DNA of 64,000 nucleotides, taken from assembly GCF_009389715.1 (NCBI RefSeq), contig NC_052400.1:2108001-2172000 (forward strand). The letters run 5' to 3'. Made by a program: the position numbers and the translations under genes. Below are positions 43,567 to 58,399 of this stretch, one piece after another. How positions within the stretch are numbered: the first letter of the stretch is position 1; every line of letters begins with the position of its first letter. This DNA is from Phoenix dactylifera (taxonomy: Eukaryota > Streptophyta > Magnoliopsida > Arecales > Arecaceae). A model generated the notes under the pieces. The model ran no database searches, was not told the DNA's origin, and worked only from the letters and a program-made list of their open reading frames with translations.

Positions 43567-46500
43567 TCACAAGTACAGGGAGTTGGCAAACATTATACCT
43601 CGTCGAAGGCTCTCACTGCCTGCTTCAAACTTCTTCTCCAGATCAACCTCTCCAACGGCATGAGCAGCAGCACGCAACTGGGCAACGGCATCACGAAATC
43701 AATCAGTAGAAAAAGAATTAGGTCCATAGAAAAAATATGGAACATTGATTGCTCCATGAAACCACATGGAACATCAATGAAACTAATAGATCTCTAATCC
43801 TCAGACACATCCTGCATCTCATTAAAGAAGACTCAAGCATAAATTTTAAAAAAAATGGGCTAAAAAGATAAAAGAAAAAACAAAAGATACTAGAAGAAAG
43901 ATACAAAATTTATGACCGGCACTCAGATGATCATTACCTGATTCAAGAATTCATCCAGCCTCCTTGCAAGGCGTATGATGCTGCCTTCAAAAATATCAGT
44001 CATTTCGATTACCTCACCAAATGATGCCCCCTGATTGCAAAATTACATAGCTAGTTAATCGAAATGCCATAAGATAGAGCTTATCCAAAATGCAGGCACA
44101 GTAATGAAGTTCCATTAAAGAAAAGGCATGCACAACATATGCCTTTATTCCAAATGTTTTCTTGTAATCAATCGTAGACAAGTAAAAATTTCATATAGAT
44201 TCTCAGAGTCAGTAAGAATGAAGATAAAACAAGCGTAACATAGCCATTTAATATTAAATGACATTCTGTAAGAGCGTAAAAAAAGGTTTTTTTTCGCAAG
44301 AAGAAACAAGACAGCAAATAAATAATATTCAAGGAAAGAAGCAAAGAAGCACGCCATCCCAATATCATCTACTCTGTGTCCCTAATTGCAAACATAGCTA
44401 GTCAATTGAAATACCATGGAATATAACTATCCATAATACATATACCTCTATTGCAAAAGCGTTCTACTCATCAATTATAAGTAGATAAGTTTTCTAAAAA
44501 ACAAAAAAAAAGGATAAAATAAGTGCAAGATAACCGTTTAACATTAAATGACAATTTGCAAAAGGCATGAAAAAGGTTTTTCGCAAGAAGAAACAAGATA
44601 GCAAAGAAGATTTTGAAAAAAAGGGAGGGGGGGGGGGCAACCAAGAAACATGTAATGACTTTGTTATTGACTTATTTATTTATGCAGGCATGCATGTACA
44701 TTTATTGATTTATTAATTTATGCAGGCAGGCAGGCATGTATGTACATGCACAAAAAATAAACCTACCTTTGACCAACAATAAATCACATCCATGAGGTAT
44801 GGTCTAGCAGTTGATTCCACATATTCATCCACATTTATGTCCAATTTGCATTCACGTTGTATCTGCATTTACATCCCAGATTTCATCAGTGTAAAGCATG
44901 TAGACAACTTTCATGAATGAAAATGGACAGACAGAAAACTATCAAACCTCAGCAATCCTTCTTGCACTGTCCTGAAGTTGCTGTAAAGGTTTCGCAAGCT
45001 CATTTCTCAGATGTATTTGTTCATTTGATTTGTCACAAGGGATAAAGCAGCTCACAAGAGCAGCAACTTGATGATGATCAAGATCATTAAATGTACCTGA
45101 TCAACCACTCAATAAGATCTCATATAGACAATATAGCATTAACATTAACTATGCATAACAAGATATTTGGGGGGGGGGGGGGGGGGACTATCAGCTTGAA
45201 AAGGCACCATTAAACATCAGCTCAGTGACAAGAAGTTCGTCCCCCGTATCTATTAAACAGGCTGCACGTCCTTTTAATTGCAATACCCCATCAGCATCAA
45301 TATGACCAAGCATCTTTAGAACACGCGAACGATTTTTCAGTTCATCGCGAAATTTTTGTAACTGCACATAAAAAAAAAGGTAAGCAATCTTCTAATAAGA
45401 ATTGATCAGAGATCTCAATAAACTCCAACACCTGCATTTATCAACAGATACATACAATACTTTTGTAATGCATTATTAAGAAAATTCTTACAAATTATGC
45501 ATGATTTGGTTTCATAAAGTACAGAGTATTCTACCCAGTTACTGGTTGCTTATTATAGAAAACTAGGGAATAAATAATATCATAGCATATAAGAACATGA
45601 ACACAAAAGAATATCAAGAAGATGCATCAAGTAGATGCAAAATTCAAGATAGGCAGGAAAAACAAACAAAACACTAACCGCACCACGCATGCACAAAATG
45701 AAACAGAAGAGCTGACACTTACGAAAAAAGGAGGGGAAAATTGTATCGAAAATGATAAACATCAAGAAGAAGTTTATTACCTGTGACTCCCGCATCTTCG
45801 ACTTGAGCTGTTGGATTTCATGATTCACTTCTGCTTTTCTCTGATACCATTGGAACTGCTGCTCACTTTGACCAGACTGTAGGGCACAGTGTGCACAATG
45901 CATTATTATATTGGTCAATAACATCCAAGAGGTCCATCAGTTTCCAGATGTTTAAGAAAAACTCAGTTAATGCAAACCTTATGCAACGGATGAGAATATA
46001 ATTTTTGCTCCAGTTCTTCAACTTGATGAACCAAATCAACAAGCTCTGGGTCTTTAATACCTATATCCTAAAGAAACACCAAATGATCAAAACAGATACA
46101 AAATTCAAAAATATTGGATATAATGATAAATAAACTAAAGCAATAATTGATAATTGAGGGGGAAAAAAGAAACATTTGAGCATCACTTGGACAAAAATAG
46201 GAAATTGAACACCTAAGAACCATACCCCAAAATCCACCCATAAACTGGATGGTATCTACATGTTATCCAGCTGCCCTAACACCTCATTTTTGCTGAGATC
46301 TAGGCTTCATAACATTGTTTGCAGATCAAAGCGATACAATCATAAATGTATCTTTGCTTCCAATTTATGATATTTCCATACTTCCACATCAACACAGGAT
46401 GGTAATAGGAACCAAGTTCCAAAGTATTTCCATTCCTCAAATCACTCTAAAGGGGCAACTATTACCTTTCTAAATTTGAGAACTTCTTAAACTACCTCTC

Positions 46501-49500
46501 ACTCAGTAGAGGGAAAAAGGTGGAGAGTGACCAAACCACTGAACTCTCCAAAACCTCTCCCTCTGTTTCGTTAAACTGGATACCAATCATTAAAGGTCGT
46601 GTTCTCCAACTACATTCTGCAGGCACCATGCATTTTTTACAGTTGAGCACTTCAACTCTCCCCCCAGCAACATCTGCATTATTTTGACCCTCATTACCTC
46701 AATTTCAAAGACTGGCACCGCCAAATCAACATACCATAACCTCAGTGAAAGAAAAGTTGGTTTACACTACCTTTCATTTAGAATAAAATTAAATAAGCAA
46801 GGGTGTGAAAAGATAAAATATGAAGGAAAAAAGACATGACAAAATGCAACTTAAGATTCAACCTACCCATATGCTCTCAAAACTCAGTCTTCAGGGGGGA
46901 CATATTTTAGGCACTCCCATGTTGACGTAGAGGGATCCAAATTACAAGCAAAGAACAGTGGAACCCATTTGTATTTGGCTTTGATGCAGTCTTACTACAG
47001 ATTATCTGCAGTATGTCATATAATTTTACTATGTATTTTGGATTTAACATGAATGATATAACAAGATCAAAATCCGTACATGAAGTAAACTCTAATAAAT
47101 CTACCATTGGGAACCTCATAATTGTACCACTATATAAATTTGGAGCATACTTAACAATATTGTTTCCCATGAGCAGCCCTGAAGATTCTAACTTCCGGCA
47201 TTCTATTTTTTTCTTCACAGCAAGACCACTAACATAGTTTCATAACTGATTGCAACAGAAATTCTAAATTTTCATTATCCGGTCTCTAACTCTACGCCGA
47301 ACAGGGCGTACCGAGAGAATCGGGCGTACCGACACTGTAATAGGATGATTACGATAGGGGGCCGGTACCGATACGGTGAACCTTGATTCTAGAGCTAATA
47401 AAAATGCATATTGTGATCTTTATCTATTATAGGATCATAAGGAAAAAAAGAACAAAATAAATAAATAAATAGTGTTATCACTGTTCCTTTAGCAAGAAAA
47501 GGCAGTCCACCTGCCTTTCTTCCCTAACCAAATAAGAGAACAAGCTAAATAAGCTTATCATTCCTACTACGAAAGTGAGCCTGGCTCCTACAGCAAAGAT
47601 AAAAGTCTTCAAGACTCCACCAAGAAGCACTCTTAGGTCACGACGTGATTCCCTCCATGAATTTGCTAGAAGACCCATTTTTGGGTTTGAAGTCTGAACC
47701 ATGTCATCCTATCACAAAATGCTTCCACCATATGCCTCTGCAGCTAGGGGCGTAAGACACATGGAACTAAGGGGAAGAGAACTTATATTAACTAAACCAT
47801 CTGTATCTTTGACTTTTGAACAGGGATTGACACCATATGATGGAAGGCAGGAGGATTCTTCAGTACCATTCTTGTGCCATTTATACATTTATAAAATAGA
47901 GATCAATATATCAAACAAATAAGCTTTCATATGAGTTTGAGAAAAAAACGGAGCTTTGAAAGCATAAATCTACACTACTAAACTGCAATATATTCAAATC
48001 ATATCATGTGATATTCTCAATATATATTCTATCATCATTTATACTCTGTGTCAATATTCGCTTGACATTTCTCATCATTTTAGAATATATTTAGGTTTAA
48101 CATCTACTGCTAAATGATAGATTTAGCAACAGATAGCTTACCAGGTGGTAGATAGATTTAACCATTTATAACCACTCCCCAACCAGCTAACCAGTAAACA
48201 AAAGTTATTCGCTGTTTGGTTGACATTCCCATAGTTAGGGGGACAAGTTGGGAGAAGTTGAAAAAGTAAAGAAAGAGAAAAAAAAGAGCTCTAGTGGTTA
48301 ACTTTATTTAATCCTCTCCCTTGACATAAAATTATCCAACTTAAATACCTTCTCAAGCCTTTGATCGGATAATTTTTTCCACCACTTTTTGGGTGGTGTT
48401 TGGCTGGTTAAAATACTGACTCCCCCCTTCTCTTTCTCACAACTCAACCAGCATCCATGAATGGCCTTAGTTAACTTAAGAATTTCATCCATACCATACA
48501 CAGCCTAGAAAACATGCATAGAAGTGAAGGAGAAATTAAATCAATAAAGTATGTGGTATTAATTTTCATGCATCAATTGCATGAATAACAACAGCAATTG
48601 GCACTTAAAATATAAAAGGAAACAGTTTGAAGAATACTTTAACCGGATGAAGTTTTGGAAGTCCTTGGGGATAACGCTTTCCCAACTCTTGCACTGCAAG
48701 AAGTACAGTTTGTCTTGCTTCGGGTGGTCGGAGGTCAGAAGGTATTGCAATTCTTATACTGCTGAGACTGGAAATTAGGGGCAATGGTACAGGAACCTGC
48801 AAATAATTCATAATATAATCAGCTTGTCCATACAAGTGAAACATCTTCAACTTATCTTTTAACTTCAGCTGCCAAACTAGAAAGTAATATGAACGGACCC
48901 TGCTAAAATTGTTCTTCCATGAGCTTCAACTCACCACATGCATTTCGCCCTTTTCCCCAGGATGAGGTGGGCATGGCTTTGGACGTGAACCATTTTCACT
49001 TAAACCAGGAGAGCAGTGTAGCAGAGTATCCACAATGTAACCAAGACCACGAGAAGAGGCCAATGAAGAAGGCAATGTACTTGATGCTGCAGGAGGCTTT
49101 TTTACCACATTTACCACCACTCCCCAACCCCAATCTGTTCCACCATCTCGCACTTTAACCTGCAGCACTGAACTCTATCAGTTGAAAGAAATTGTTTAAA
49201 GCCAACAGCATATGGTTCGATTAAAAAAGCACTTCTGCAACATATGTGAAATTTGTCAGCAACAAAACGAAGGAAGCAAATACGGACATTTCAACCATCA
49301 TTTCTGAAAAAAAAAACTGAAGTTTTCACTAAGATCACAATCATTTGCCTGTACAAAGATGACAAGCACAATATTGTGCAAATAATCTAATACAAATAGT
49401 GCCCAGCTTGAGGACAGTGTTTGATGTATATAGATAACTTAGAATCAACAGGGAGAACAAGTAAATAATACTAAATAAAATTGTAATATTAACAATACAA

Positions 49501-52500
49501 AAAGCGATACAATAGTATGCTGAAAACATACCAGCCTACCAGGGACCAAATATAGCAGAACCCGTTCAGGTCTGGTGATCTCAGACATAATCCTCTTTTC
49601 TAGTTGAGCTATATCAAGTCCCAGCTTGTGATATTCAGCAAGTTCGGTCTGCAACATGAAACAAATTGAAGTTCAATCTACATATTATGCAAGTACAAAT
49701 CATTTACTGATACAAGATATACCTCTCCGGAAGAATCAAGCATAGCAGCCTCTTTCTCCAACTTTGAGATCCTTAGCCCCATATCTGGCAGTGCCTGAAT
49801 TGAAATGTCAAATTATTTTTTGAATGGTGAAACGCAATGCTTGATAAATTAACAAAGTCACAAAATATGAAGGTTCTAAAGGCAACCTTCTCATACTGAA
49901 ATTGGTGGAATGAATTTTTGATGACATGTTCAGCAGTAAACTGGCCCTCGGCACGGCTCATCAAATTCAAAATTGAATAATAGCTCAGTCTGAAAGTACT
50001 GACCAATGGAGCAGGTTTACCTAAAACCATGTCCTTAAGAGCATTCATTTCCATCTGAAGAGGAAAAAATAACAAGAATTGTGAACCTTTATTTTTGAAA
50101 TATGCAATAGAAACTCAAAAGAATATCTAGATATTTAAAAAAAAAATCATGAAGACTTTTACAAGTTTCTGCCTAGATCACTGGAATTACATATTTACCA
50201 ATGACACAGGCATTATAATCTCAATGTTAACAAACACTAACAGATAGTGATCATAAAAACAATAATAATAATGATGATAATAAAAGTAAAAATAATAAGA
50301 AAAGCAGTGTAAAAAGACTTGACATCTGCTATAGTGCTCTCCTATGCTCTCCTATTCCTCATAAACAACTGTATCCTTTTATTGTATATGTAAGAATGCT
50401 TTTCCATAATAAATTTACTTATAGCAACATTTACAAGAAGTTTCGTCTGCACCAGCAGACACTTCTAGGTAATGAGAACCACCGAACCAGTGTTGTTGTA
50501 AATTGACTCAACTACAATAGAAGATGTATACTCTGGCTAACATTTGGGAAGCTAATAGTCTAATCATGTGGTGTTCAGCCGCTCCTGCAAACACAACAGC
50601 ACAAGCAGATAGTGCAATACCTATAAGACTGGTCATTTAGATATTGACTGCAACCACTCTTTTGTTTGTCCCATGATTTTATGATAACTAAGAAGTCCTT
50701 GTCAAAAACAAAATTTTTTATACTAACAATCAGGTCTTCTATATTTGTTATCCTTCAACAAATCTAGCAAGGACATCTTCAAATATTGAGAACAATCATA
50801 GTTACTTTCATGATAAAAATATCAGAAGGGAACATAACAACAAACAAAACTGTGGAACACAGACCGTAAGGTAGGTAATTATGACACACCATACCTTCTC
50901 ATCAATCATTATAATACATATGCCACGTTCATCTTTGCCACGACGTCCAGCTCTTCCACTCATCTATCCATGAAACAGGTAGCAGAAGATAATGAATGAC
51001 AGTGAGCATTCACAGTGAAAACACTGTCAAAAATATCCACAAAAAGTGGTGCAACATATGACCATTCTTTTAAATCCTAGTTTATTTGTTATTGTATTGC
51101 ACACCCTCCCCTCCCTCCCTAAAATTCCCTTATCTTCTTGCTCCCTCTGACTTTCTCTACACTTTCTTTTTCTTATCACTTTGATGTCATGTGATGTAGT
51201 CACATGGTGCTATTTACCTGGATATATTCTCCAGAGCCAATGTACCGATTGCTATCACCATCCCATTTCTTGACAGATGTGAAAACAACAGTTTTTGCTG
51301 GCATATTCAAACCCATAGCAAACTGCATATGCAAAAGAACACAGTTAAAGATTTCGAAGTCCTTCCTGAAACTGAGAAGCGGGCAGATATCATGTTTGTC
51401 CAAACTGAAAGAGTAGATGCCCTACAAGCCAATCGCAATATGTATTGCGAAAGGTTTTTTCTTTTGATTTGTCCAAATCATGTACATGACATTTAAATAT
51501 GAATAAAGGCGTTATGTTTTATCATATGCTGTTGATTATATTTATGATAAACTCCTTAGTTTAGGGCAATGGTTTTAAGACTATGATGAGATCATACTAG
51601 TGAGACTTAAAATCCTAAAATCCTAATCTTAAATATTCCCAGTCATTGGTACATTGAGTCGGGGATCAATGATTACCGGAAAGACTGGCATGTCTTATGT
51701 ATGCTCGATGCAGAGGATGATTGATCTCACAATCATTTGTGTGGAGACACTAATACAAAGATGTGGGTGCTCATTAGAGGAATGAGTTCACTGAATTGAC
51801 CTACAAAGAGAAATCTTATGAAGTCTTACTTACATGTCAAAAGATGATTCTCTTAGTGGGAGTTGTGCAACTGATCCTATGACCTGAGATCACCATGGTA
51901 TCTTGTGCACATGAACCCATATTTTGGTTTACACTCATTCATGACAATAAGTTATGTACGAGGTCTTCTGGATATGGTGAATTGTGTACGAAGATTATGA
52001 GTAGGTCAACAAGGAATTAATCACTTCTAGTAAGAGAAGATAGCATCCTATTTATTCTAATCATATGATAATTCAGGAAACCTTTGATCAAAGTAGAATG
52101 AAAATTAGAAAGAGTTTCTAATGTTTCATTATTTGAATTATCATTAAAAGATTGAGAAAAATATGAATATGAAATTGAGTTTGACATATATTCATACTCA
52201 TATGCATATTTGGGATGCAGTTTGATTAAAGGATTGAATTGCATGGTAACTTGCCACTGAAGGGTATTTTTGGTATTTCCACCAAATTCCATATTTTCCG
52301 GATAGACATGACACGTTGCTAGACGTCAATCTTGTTTTATAGGTTTGATCAAATTAAAGAGTTAATTCGATCACCAATTAGAAAGGATTCTAATTGTTAA
52401 GTTCGGGTTCGCGCAGTTTGGACTTAAATCGATTAGAAGAGTTCTAATCAAGTTGGGTCAACTCGCACTCACACCTATTGCTGGCTAAGTATGGAACCCA

Positions 52501-55500
52501 ATGGGTCACACACAAGAAAACTTATCAAGGGTCTAATTGGATTAGATCATGTTTGCAAGATAAACATCCTAGCAGGTGTTGCAAACCTTAGCTCCTAATT
52601 CGAATTGGATTCGAATCTGATTCGAATTGGATTCGAATCGGATTCTTAATTGATCTAATTTGATTAGATCATATTCTAATACGGGTTAGCCAAGAGTTGG
52701 CACCTAATTGGCTTGGTTTGAGTCTAATTGGATTAGATTTAATAAATCATTCAATCTAGACCGTTAGATCTTGATCTACCGTTGGATGAAGACATAATGG
52801 AGAGTTGGTTTAACCCAATTGGATTGGGTTAGAGGATGGCTACCATAATTGACCATTGGATCTTAATCCCACCATTGGATGAAGACATAATGGGTCAAGT
52901 GAATGGCGCCTTGCATTGGAGCCCTTGGATCATCATCATGAAAGATCAAGAGGTGAGGCGTGATGGACATGTGATTAGCATGTGATGTTGACTTGGTCAA
53001 AATATGGCACCACATGAAAGGACATATCATTTGATACACCTCTTCACTTGATCTGCACCTCCTCTTATTTGATATGGCCCTTAGATGATGTCCTTTCATG
53101 AAAGGATGTGTGGATGGGATGCATCCCTTGGAGATGCATCCCTACACCTATTATAAATAGGCTAGCACTCCATGGGTTTCATCATTCCAACTCCACCCCA
53201 CTCCTCTCTTCTTTCTTTCTTACATTAGTTTCTTTCTTTCTAGCATTGCTTCTAGTGTGTCCTAAGCCAAGACAAGGTAGTCTTCTTTAGGACAAAAGGA
53301 TTAGAAGTGATTTTAGAAGGTTAAAGAAAAATAGAAAGAAAGGAAAGCAAGCCATTAGAGTTCTTTAAGAATTCTGCATTAAGGATCAAAGTCTTTGGAG
53401 CTTAAGACTTAAATCAAGTTTTCGTGTGGATCAACGTTGGAGGGTGAACACTTGGGCACCTAGTGGAAATTCTGCATATTGGATTAGCGTTAGAGGTATT
53501 CTTCTATTTCTGCATTTATATTATATTATTTGATTGCTTTCATTAAGGTGATCTTGGCTTATAAGGGTTTTATGTTAAGGAACTTTATCAAGAAATTTTT
53601 AAAATTCCTAACTTCCGCTGCGCATTATAACATGCTAAAATCCTTCACAAACTACAGCTATTAATCAGATAAAGAAAAAGAAAGCTTCTTGTGCAAATAA
53701 ACAATCCAGAAAATGCCAACTAACAACTTATATTTTGGATAGGTTTTCCAGATTAGCAGTCACCAATGCTAAGCACTCTCAAGACATACATTTAATAGAA
53801 CAGATTGTTATGGAAAATAACCGACATGCCAGAAGAGCGAAAAAAAAGAAACGTACTGTTTCAGTAGCAAAAAGTGCTTTTACTAGGCCTTCCTGGAACA
53901 GAAGCTCCACCAATTCCTTAATTATTGGAAGTAGTCCAGAATGGTGCACTGCAATACCTCTTTGAAGAAGAGGCAGCATCAACTCTATCGCAGGCAAAGT
54001 TCTATCTTCTTCATTCAAGCACAGCACAGCATTTCGGAAAACCTGTTCAACAACATCTTTTTCTTCTTGGGAATTAAAGTCAAGCTTTGACATGGACATG
54101 GCATGTTGCTCACACTCTCTTCTACTAAAGCTGAAAACAATCACCGGTTGAAATTTTCGTTCCATAATCATCTGTGAAAAATGTTTCCAGATTAAGCACC
54201 AAAAGGATAAAGAAGTTATAGTGAAACCATGAAGACAAACTACCCAGCTTCCAGAATTGTTCATTCGGTGGTTTATGAAAAAAAAAAGAGGATTGATAAG
54301 AAAGGGAGTAAATATCACACATATACAAAAATGTATGTGTTTTACAAAACTTTGTCGATTTGAATTGGTAAGGCAAAGTTCTCATAGAACCTTTTACATA
54401 TTATCTTACTGGTACAAGCAGGATTATCACATTTTCTAAAAAAACAATAAAATGTAAAGCCAATAAGAAAAGTAGCATTTGCTTATATCTAAGATGATGA
54501 CTAAAATGTTTGTATATTTCATGGAGATACTCAAATTCTATACTGTGCTGAATACCATTACTTAATAACTAATTTCGAAATAACTCATAAGGATAACAGA
54601 ACTCATTAGTGCAATCACTTTCCAGATTCTACTATGGCTGTTATAATAGCTGTACAAATTAAAGACCAATTTAAGGTCATTTGGCTGGTTGCCCAGTCCA
54701 TGAAAATATACAATAACCAATTTATGTGATGCCATTCCAAATTAAGAAGAAGAAGAATATTGACTCCATTGCCCAAAGAAAATAAAGAGAGAGAAGAAAA
54801 GGAAGCAGAGGAAAATGAACATGGGACTTGCCGCATGGTAGAGAAGCCTGGCCCAAACCCTGGATGTGTCCACCTCTTTCTCTCCTTTGCTCCACCTCTC
54901 TACTCTTCTCTCTCTGCTTTTTGCAAAATCTCAATCAAAAGAATATGACGGACAGTTGCGACTAAATATAGTATAACAGTTTTTGCACCTGTCTTCTTTG
55001 TGAGGCGCAGAAGAGACACTTTTTAACTGCCTAAGTCACCTCACCTTGAGATAGGCAAGGTGTGAAGGTGGCACTTTGCGCCTTAGTCACACCTTTGACA
55101 ACACTGCATAGACAAGCCACTTAAAGCCCACATGAGCTGAGTCTTCCTGCTGGTTATGTTGTATGAAAATCCAGAAATTGTATATGCAATCCCTGATTAC
55201 CCCTCCTAGCTCATATGCTAATGTATGGCCAGCAAATTTCAGTTAACAGATCAGCTGCTCATTCATTTATATGCAAAGGTGTGCCTCTTGCTGCAACCAA
55301 CATCAATCGAAAAGGTCTGTAGTTGGAACTTGGATTTTGGAGAATCAAGCATGCAATTGGCCCAAATGCAACACCAAACGCTTTGCAAAAGCACCTAATC
55401 TAAACTATATTTTTTTAAAAAAAGAATTCTAAATTTTAGGGATACTCAGGATATCAAGTTTGTCAACCTTTCTTTCCAGAATAACCTCCCTACTCTTTCT

Positions 55501-57415
55501 TTTCCCCTTAATTGAGGAGAATATTTTAGAAAATAATAGAAATGCCATGTCCTTTTTCTTTAAGAAACTCTACTTGGTTTCTCACCCTGTGTAGACACAT
55601 TTCTATCCCTAATCCTCCTTTTCTGGTATAACCCCAGTATTTCCATTAATTTTCTTGGTGAGACCACAGTGGCAAACATGTTTAAATATAAGAAATAGCA
55701 TGACTTAGACCTCCTTATAGCTTAAATAATTGCCTCCTTCCTAATTTAATTATCTAAAATATCATATAATCTTGCCCCCTTCTCTCTCCTAAATTATCCA
55801 ATTTCACCAGCCTTTGCTATCCTAAATTTTTAAATCTCGTGACTCTCTCTCTCTGACACACTCTCTCACATACATAATCACATTAAGGTTAAAAAATCAC
55901 ATCCATTCAAAGTCTCATATTTAAGGAAGTAAAAACTTAACAATATGCGCCCTATCTCAACTTGTTCTTTTGTAACCCACCCACAATGATGCTTAACCTC
56001 ATCTTTCCCTTTCTACACACCCTCCAAACATCTGTCTCCCCAAAAACCCAACCCACATCCTGCCCTCAGCCATCCCTATGTCATATCAGAAAAACTACCC
56101 ATGACTATAAACAGCATCACAGTAACAAAGAACAGCGATATGATATCAATTTCTTAGAGATGGATAATGTCATATATGCATGCGAGCATATTGCAATTAT
56201 GTCATCTGATGCTTGGAAATACAATAAAAAGTTGTTTAAGTTAAAAATTATAGATTTCAAACGCATCAGGAACCTGAGAATTGCATAACACATGAAAAAA
56301 TTACCTTAAATTTGTTGGCATCAGAATACAACCGTAAATATGGTTGCATCATGCGTATGAGTTGCCATAAGCAAATATTCAAGAAATCCAAGACCGAAAA
56401 AAATAACATGCTAAAAAAAGTGCACCTTTACAATTTTGTAGATGTCAGAACCCGTGGAAGCAGTCCCACCCTTTGCAATCCTACCACCGGCTTTGGCACC
56501 ACCACTCCTATTCCCATCCGAATGACTCTTTTGCTTTGTGAATGTGTCCTGCATCTTCATGAAATTCTCCTCTTTAAACTGCTCGTTCTCATCCACAACG
56601 AGGTACAAACCCGACCCACCCATCGGAAACAAATAATGTTGCAATGGCGTGGGTCTGTAGTCTGTATACACCACGTGACAGGGCTGCTTGTGCAGATTAC
56701 ATATCCACTCAGCAAACTCTGTGGCATTCGACATGGTGGCAGAGAGAAAAACCATCTTAATTGCAGGGGGCAAGAATATTATACTCTCTTCCCAAACAAC
56801 CCCTCTCTCCCGATCCTTCATATAGTGAATTTCATCAAAGATAACCCAAGCTACTTCCTTTATCACCTCAGAACCTCTGTAGAGCATCCCTCTGAGAATT
56901 TCTGTCGTCATGACTAAGCAGCTGGCGTTTGGTGCAAGGGTGACATCACCAGTCATCAGGCCAACATCAGAGAACTCCTGACTGAGCTCTCTGTACTTCT
57001 GATTGCTCAGAGCCTTCAAAGGTGAGGTGTAAATGACTCTCTGCTTGTCTCTAAATGACATTGCAATAGCATACTCAGCAACTGCAGTCTTCCCCGCTGA
57101 AGTGTGTGCTGATACTAAGACAGATTCATTCCTTTCCAGGCATGCCACCGATACACGCTGGAAGGGGTCTAATTCAAACGGGTAGGTTTTGGCCATCTTG
57201 CCATTATAGACTGGATTGGACAGGGTTCCATGGATGGATTCATCTTTGGAAGAAGCATATCCATTAGGAACAGCAACTTCATGAATGCACGAGCGGGAAA
57301 GATTTCTTCGTTTTGGAACCGATTTAGGCTTTGCAGCCTCATTGATGAATGCAGATTTGCCCTCTGAATCTTGCTCAGGCACTTTCCGCTTGCCAGGAAT
57401 CAAAGCTTCCTCCAT
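43567..57415 (-). CDS. HEN2: DExH-box RNA helicase HEN2 (DExH10), nuclear exosome cofactor (1002 aa)
   Basis: HEN2 is the nucleoplasmic MTR4-like helicase that feeds misprocessed and non-coding RNA to the exosome. Sixteen coding exons (minus): 57415-56426, 54171-53857, 51322-51218, 50963-50895, 50054-49887, 49794-49723, 49648-49532, 49159-48935, 48796-48638, 46067-45978, 45876-45781, 45361-45208, 45096-44948, 44862-44767, 44030-43938 and 43677-43567, all GT-AG and in phase. Walker A is SAHTSAGKT (102-110), DEIH 194-197, SAT 225-227; the second helicase domain has [19 protein letters not shown] and SGRAGRRG. The arch region and the C-terminal DSHCT part ([20 protein letters not shown], ending FANSLYL) follow. 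The N-terminus (GKRKVPE) and [11 protein letters not shown] favour HEN2 over MTR4. I started at ATG 57415; the frame upstream lacks an ATG. No lesion was found. Confidence 0.96.
45169..45186 (+). repeat. G homopolymer in a HEN2 intron
   Basis: A run of about 18 G, close to the exon ending at 45208. Its length is unreliable in any assembly. Confidence 0.85.
47281..47384. mobile_element. Partial GGTACCG-rich MITE copy in a HEN2 intron
   Basis: Ends ccggtaccgatacggtgaacctt, matching the right end of the family. The left end is worn. It lies in the 2.6-kb intron between the exons ending at 48638 and starting at 46067. Confidence 0.5.
51406..53647 (+). mobile_element. Solo LTR (2242 bp) in HEN2 coding intron 2
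   Basis: It starts TGAAAGAG and ends CCTTCA and is flanked by the 5-bp duplication caaac (51401-51405 and 53648-53652). It contains gccctacaagccaatc near the left end, many blocks of attggattagatc-type repeats and a TATA box (TATAAATA, 53152-53159) after about 1.7 kb of U3. A CT-rich leader follows. No internal domain and no second LTR are present, so it is the product of LTR-LTR recombination. The size and look suggest a Ty1/copia element of the SIRE/Maximus kind, which I infer only from general appearance. It is in the opposite orientation to HEN2. Confidence 0.75.
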
Positions 57416-57827
57416 CTTACAAGCAGGGCTTACCAGATAATGTGGAGGTGGCAGACCCAAATCTCTTCAACACTAAACTTGATCTAGTTGTCCTCTTAAC
57501 GATATTTATTCTTTTTGACATTAAATATAGTAAGTACAGCCCTTTCGCTGGTCTCTCTGAATTTAAAAAAAAAAAAAATCAAGCTCGACATTGCAGATAA
57601 TGGAGAATTTCTAAAGTTATAACTAGGTATTATAAACATTCAAATACCGCAATAATTTTGAATTTTTTTAATCCTCAGTTATAATAGATAGATAGATAGA
57701 TATATGACATGTGAACTTCTTTAACCATGATAGCCTTCAAATAAATAAGCAGACACGCTTTCAAATTCACCAAAGAAAATATGTCTTGAAAAAGGTAATC
57801 CGAATAAAAACAATATCTCGCACAAAC

Positions 57828-58367
57828 TAGGGTTCTTGAATTCAACGGGCAGCAAAATGCCGGGAACAGCACGCTGATTCCACTAAACTTGCTGCTCTGT
57901 AACAAGAGACCCACAAGAAAAGAAAAGAACACTAGGGTTCTTGCGACAGCTTAGACACTCCGAGGATGACAAAAAATAAATGAAAAGATCAAACAATAAA
58001 AATGATTTTCTCACAGAAATCCAATATGAGGAGGAACTTCGATTGGTTGCTGATCTCAATTCGAGTTTCAGAAGCAAGATTCCTTCCTCCGAGCTAGGGT
58101 TTTCACCAAAATCCCGACCAACGTAGTCTCGAAGACGCCGAAATCTGCCGCGAATGAGCCGGAATCCGGCGCTGGACACAGCTCCGGGCTAGTGTTTTTT
58201 TTTCCCATTAGATGAAGTCATAGAGGAAACAACGACTTAGGGTTCGGAACAAAGACTGCTGACCGGGAGACGCGAAGGAAGCAGGGTTAGGGTTCGGGAG
58301 GGAGACTGCTTACCGGGAGACACGAAGAAGGAGCGGCGGACGACGCCGTGGCGATTCGAAAACCCTA
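57828..58367 (-). promoter_or_regulatory. HEN2 5' region with six teloboxes
   Basis: Six TAGGGTT/AACCCTA motifs lie at 57828, 57933, 58095, 58238, 58288 and 58361 (the last in opposite orientation). Teloboxes are typical of plant promoters and leaders of genes for translation and RNA metabolism. Two of them sit in an imperfect tandem repeat (gggagacgcgaagga and gggagacacgaagaa). A leader intron before the ATG is likely but I could not fix its ends. Confidence 0.55.
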
Positions 58368-58399
58368 GAACACTGAATCGCCGGGTTTCGTTCAGAGAA

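Noticed and set aside
56312-56917. A 201-aa plus-strand ORF
   Set aside because: Antisense shadow of the first HEN2 exon.
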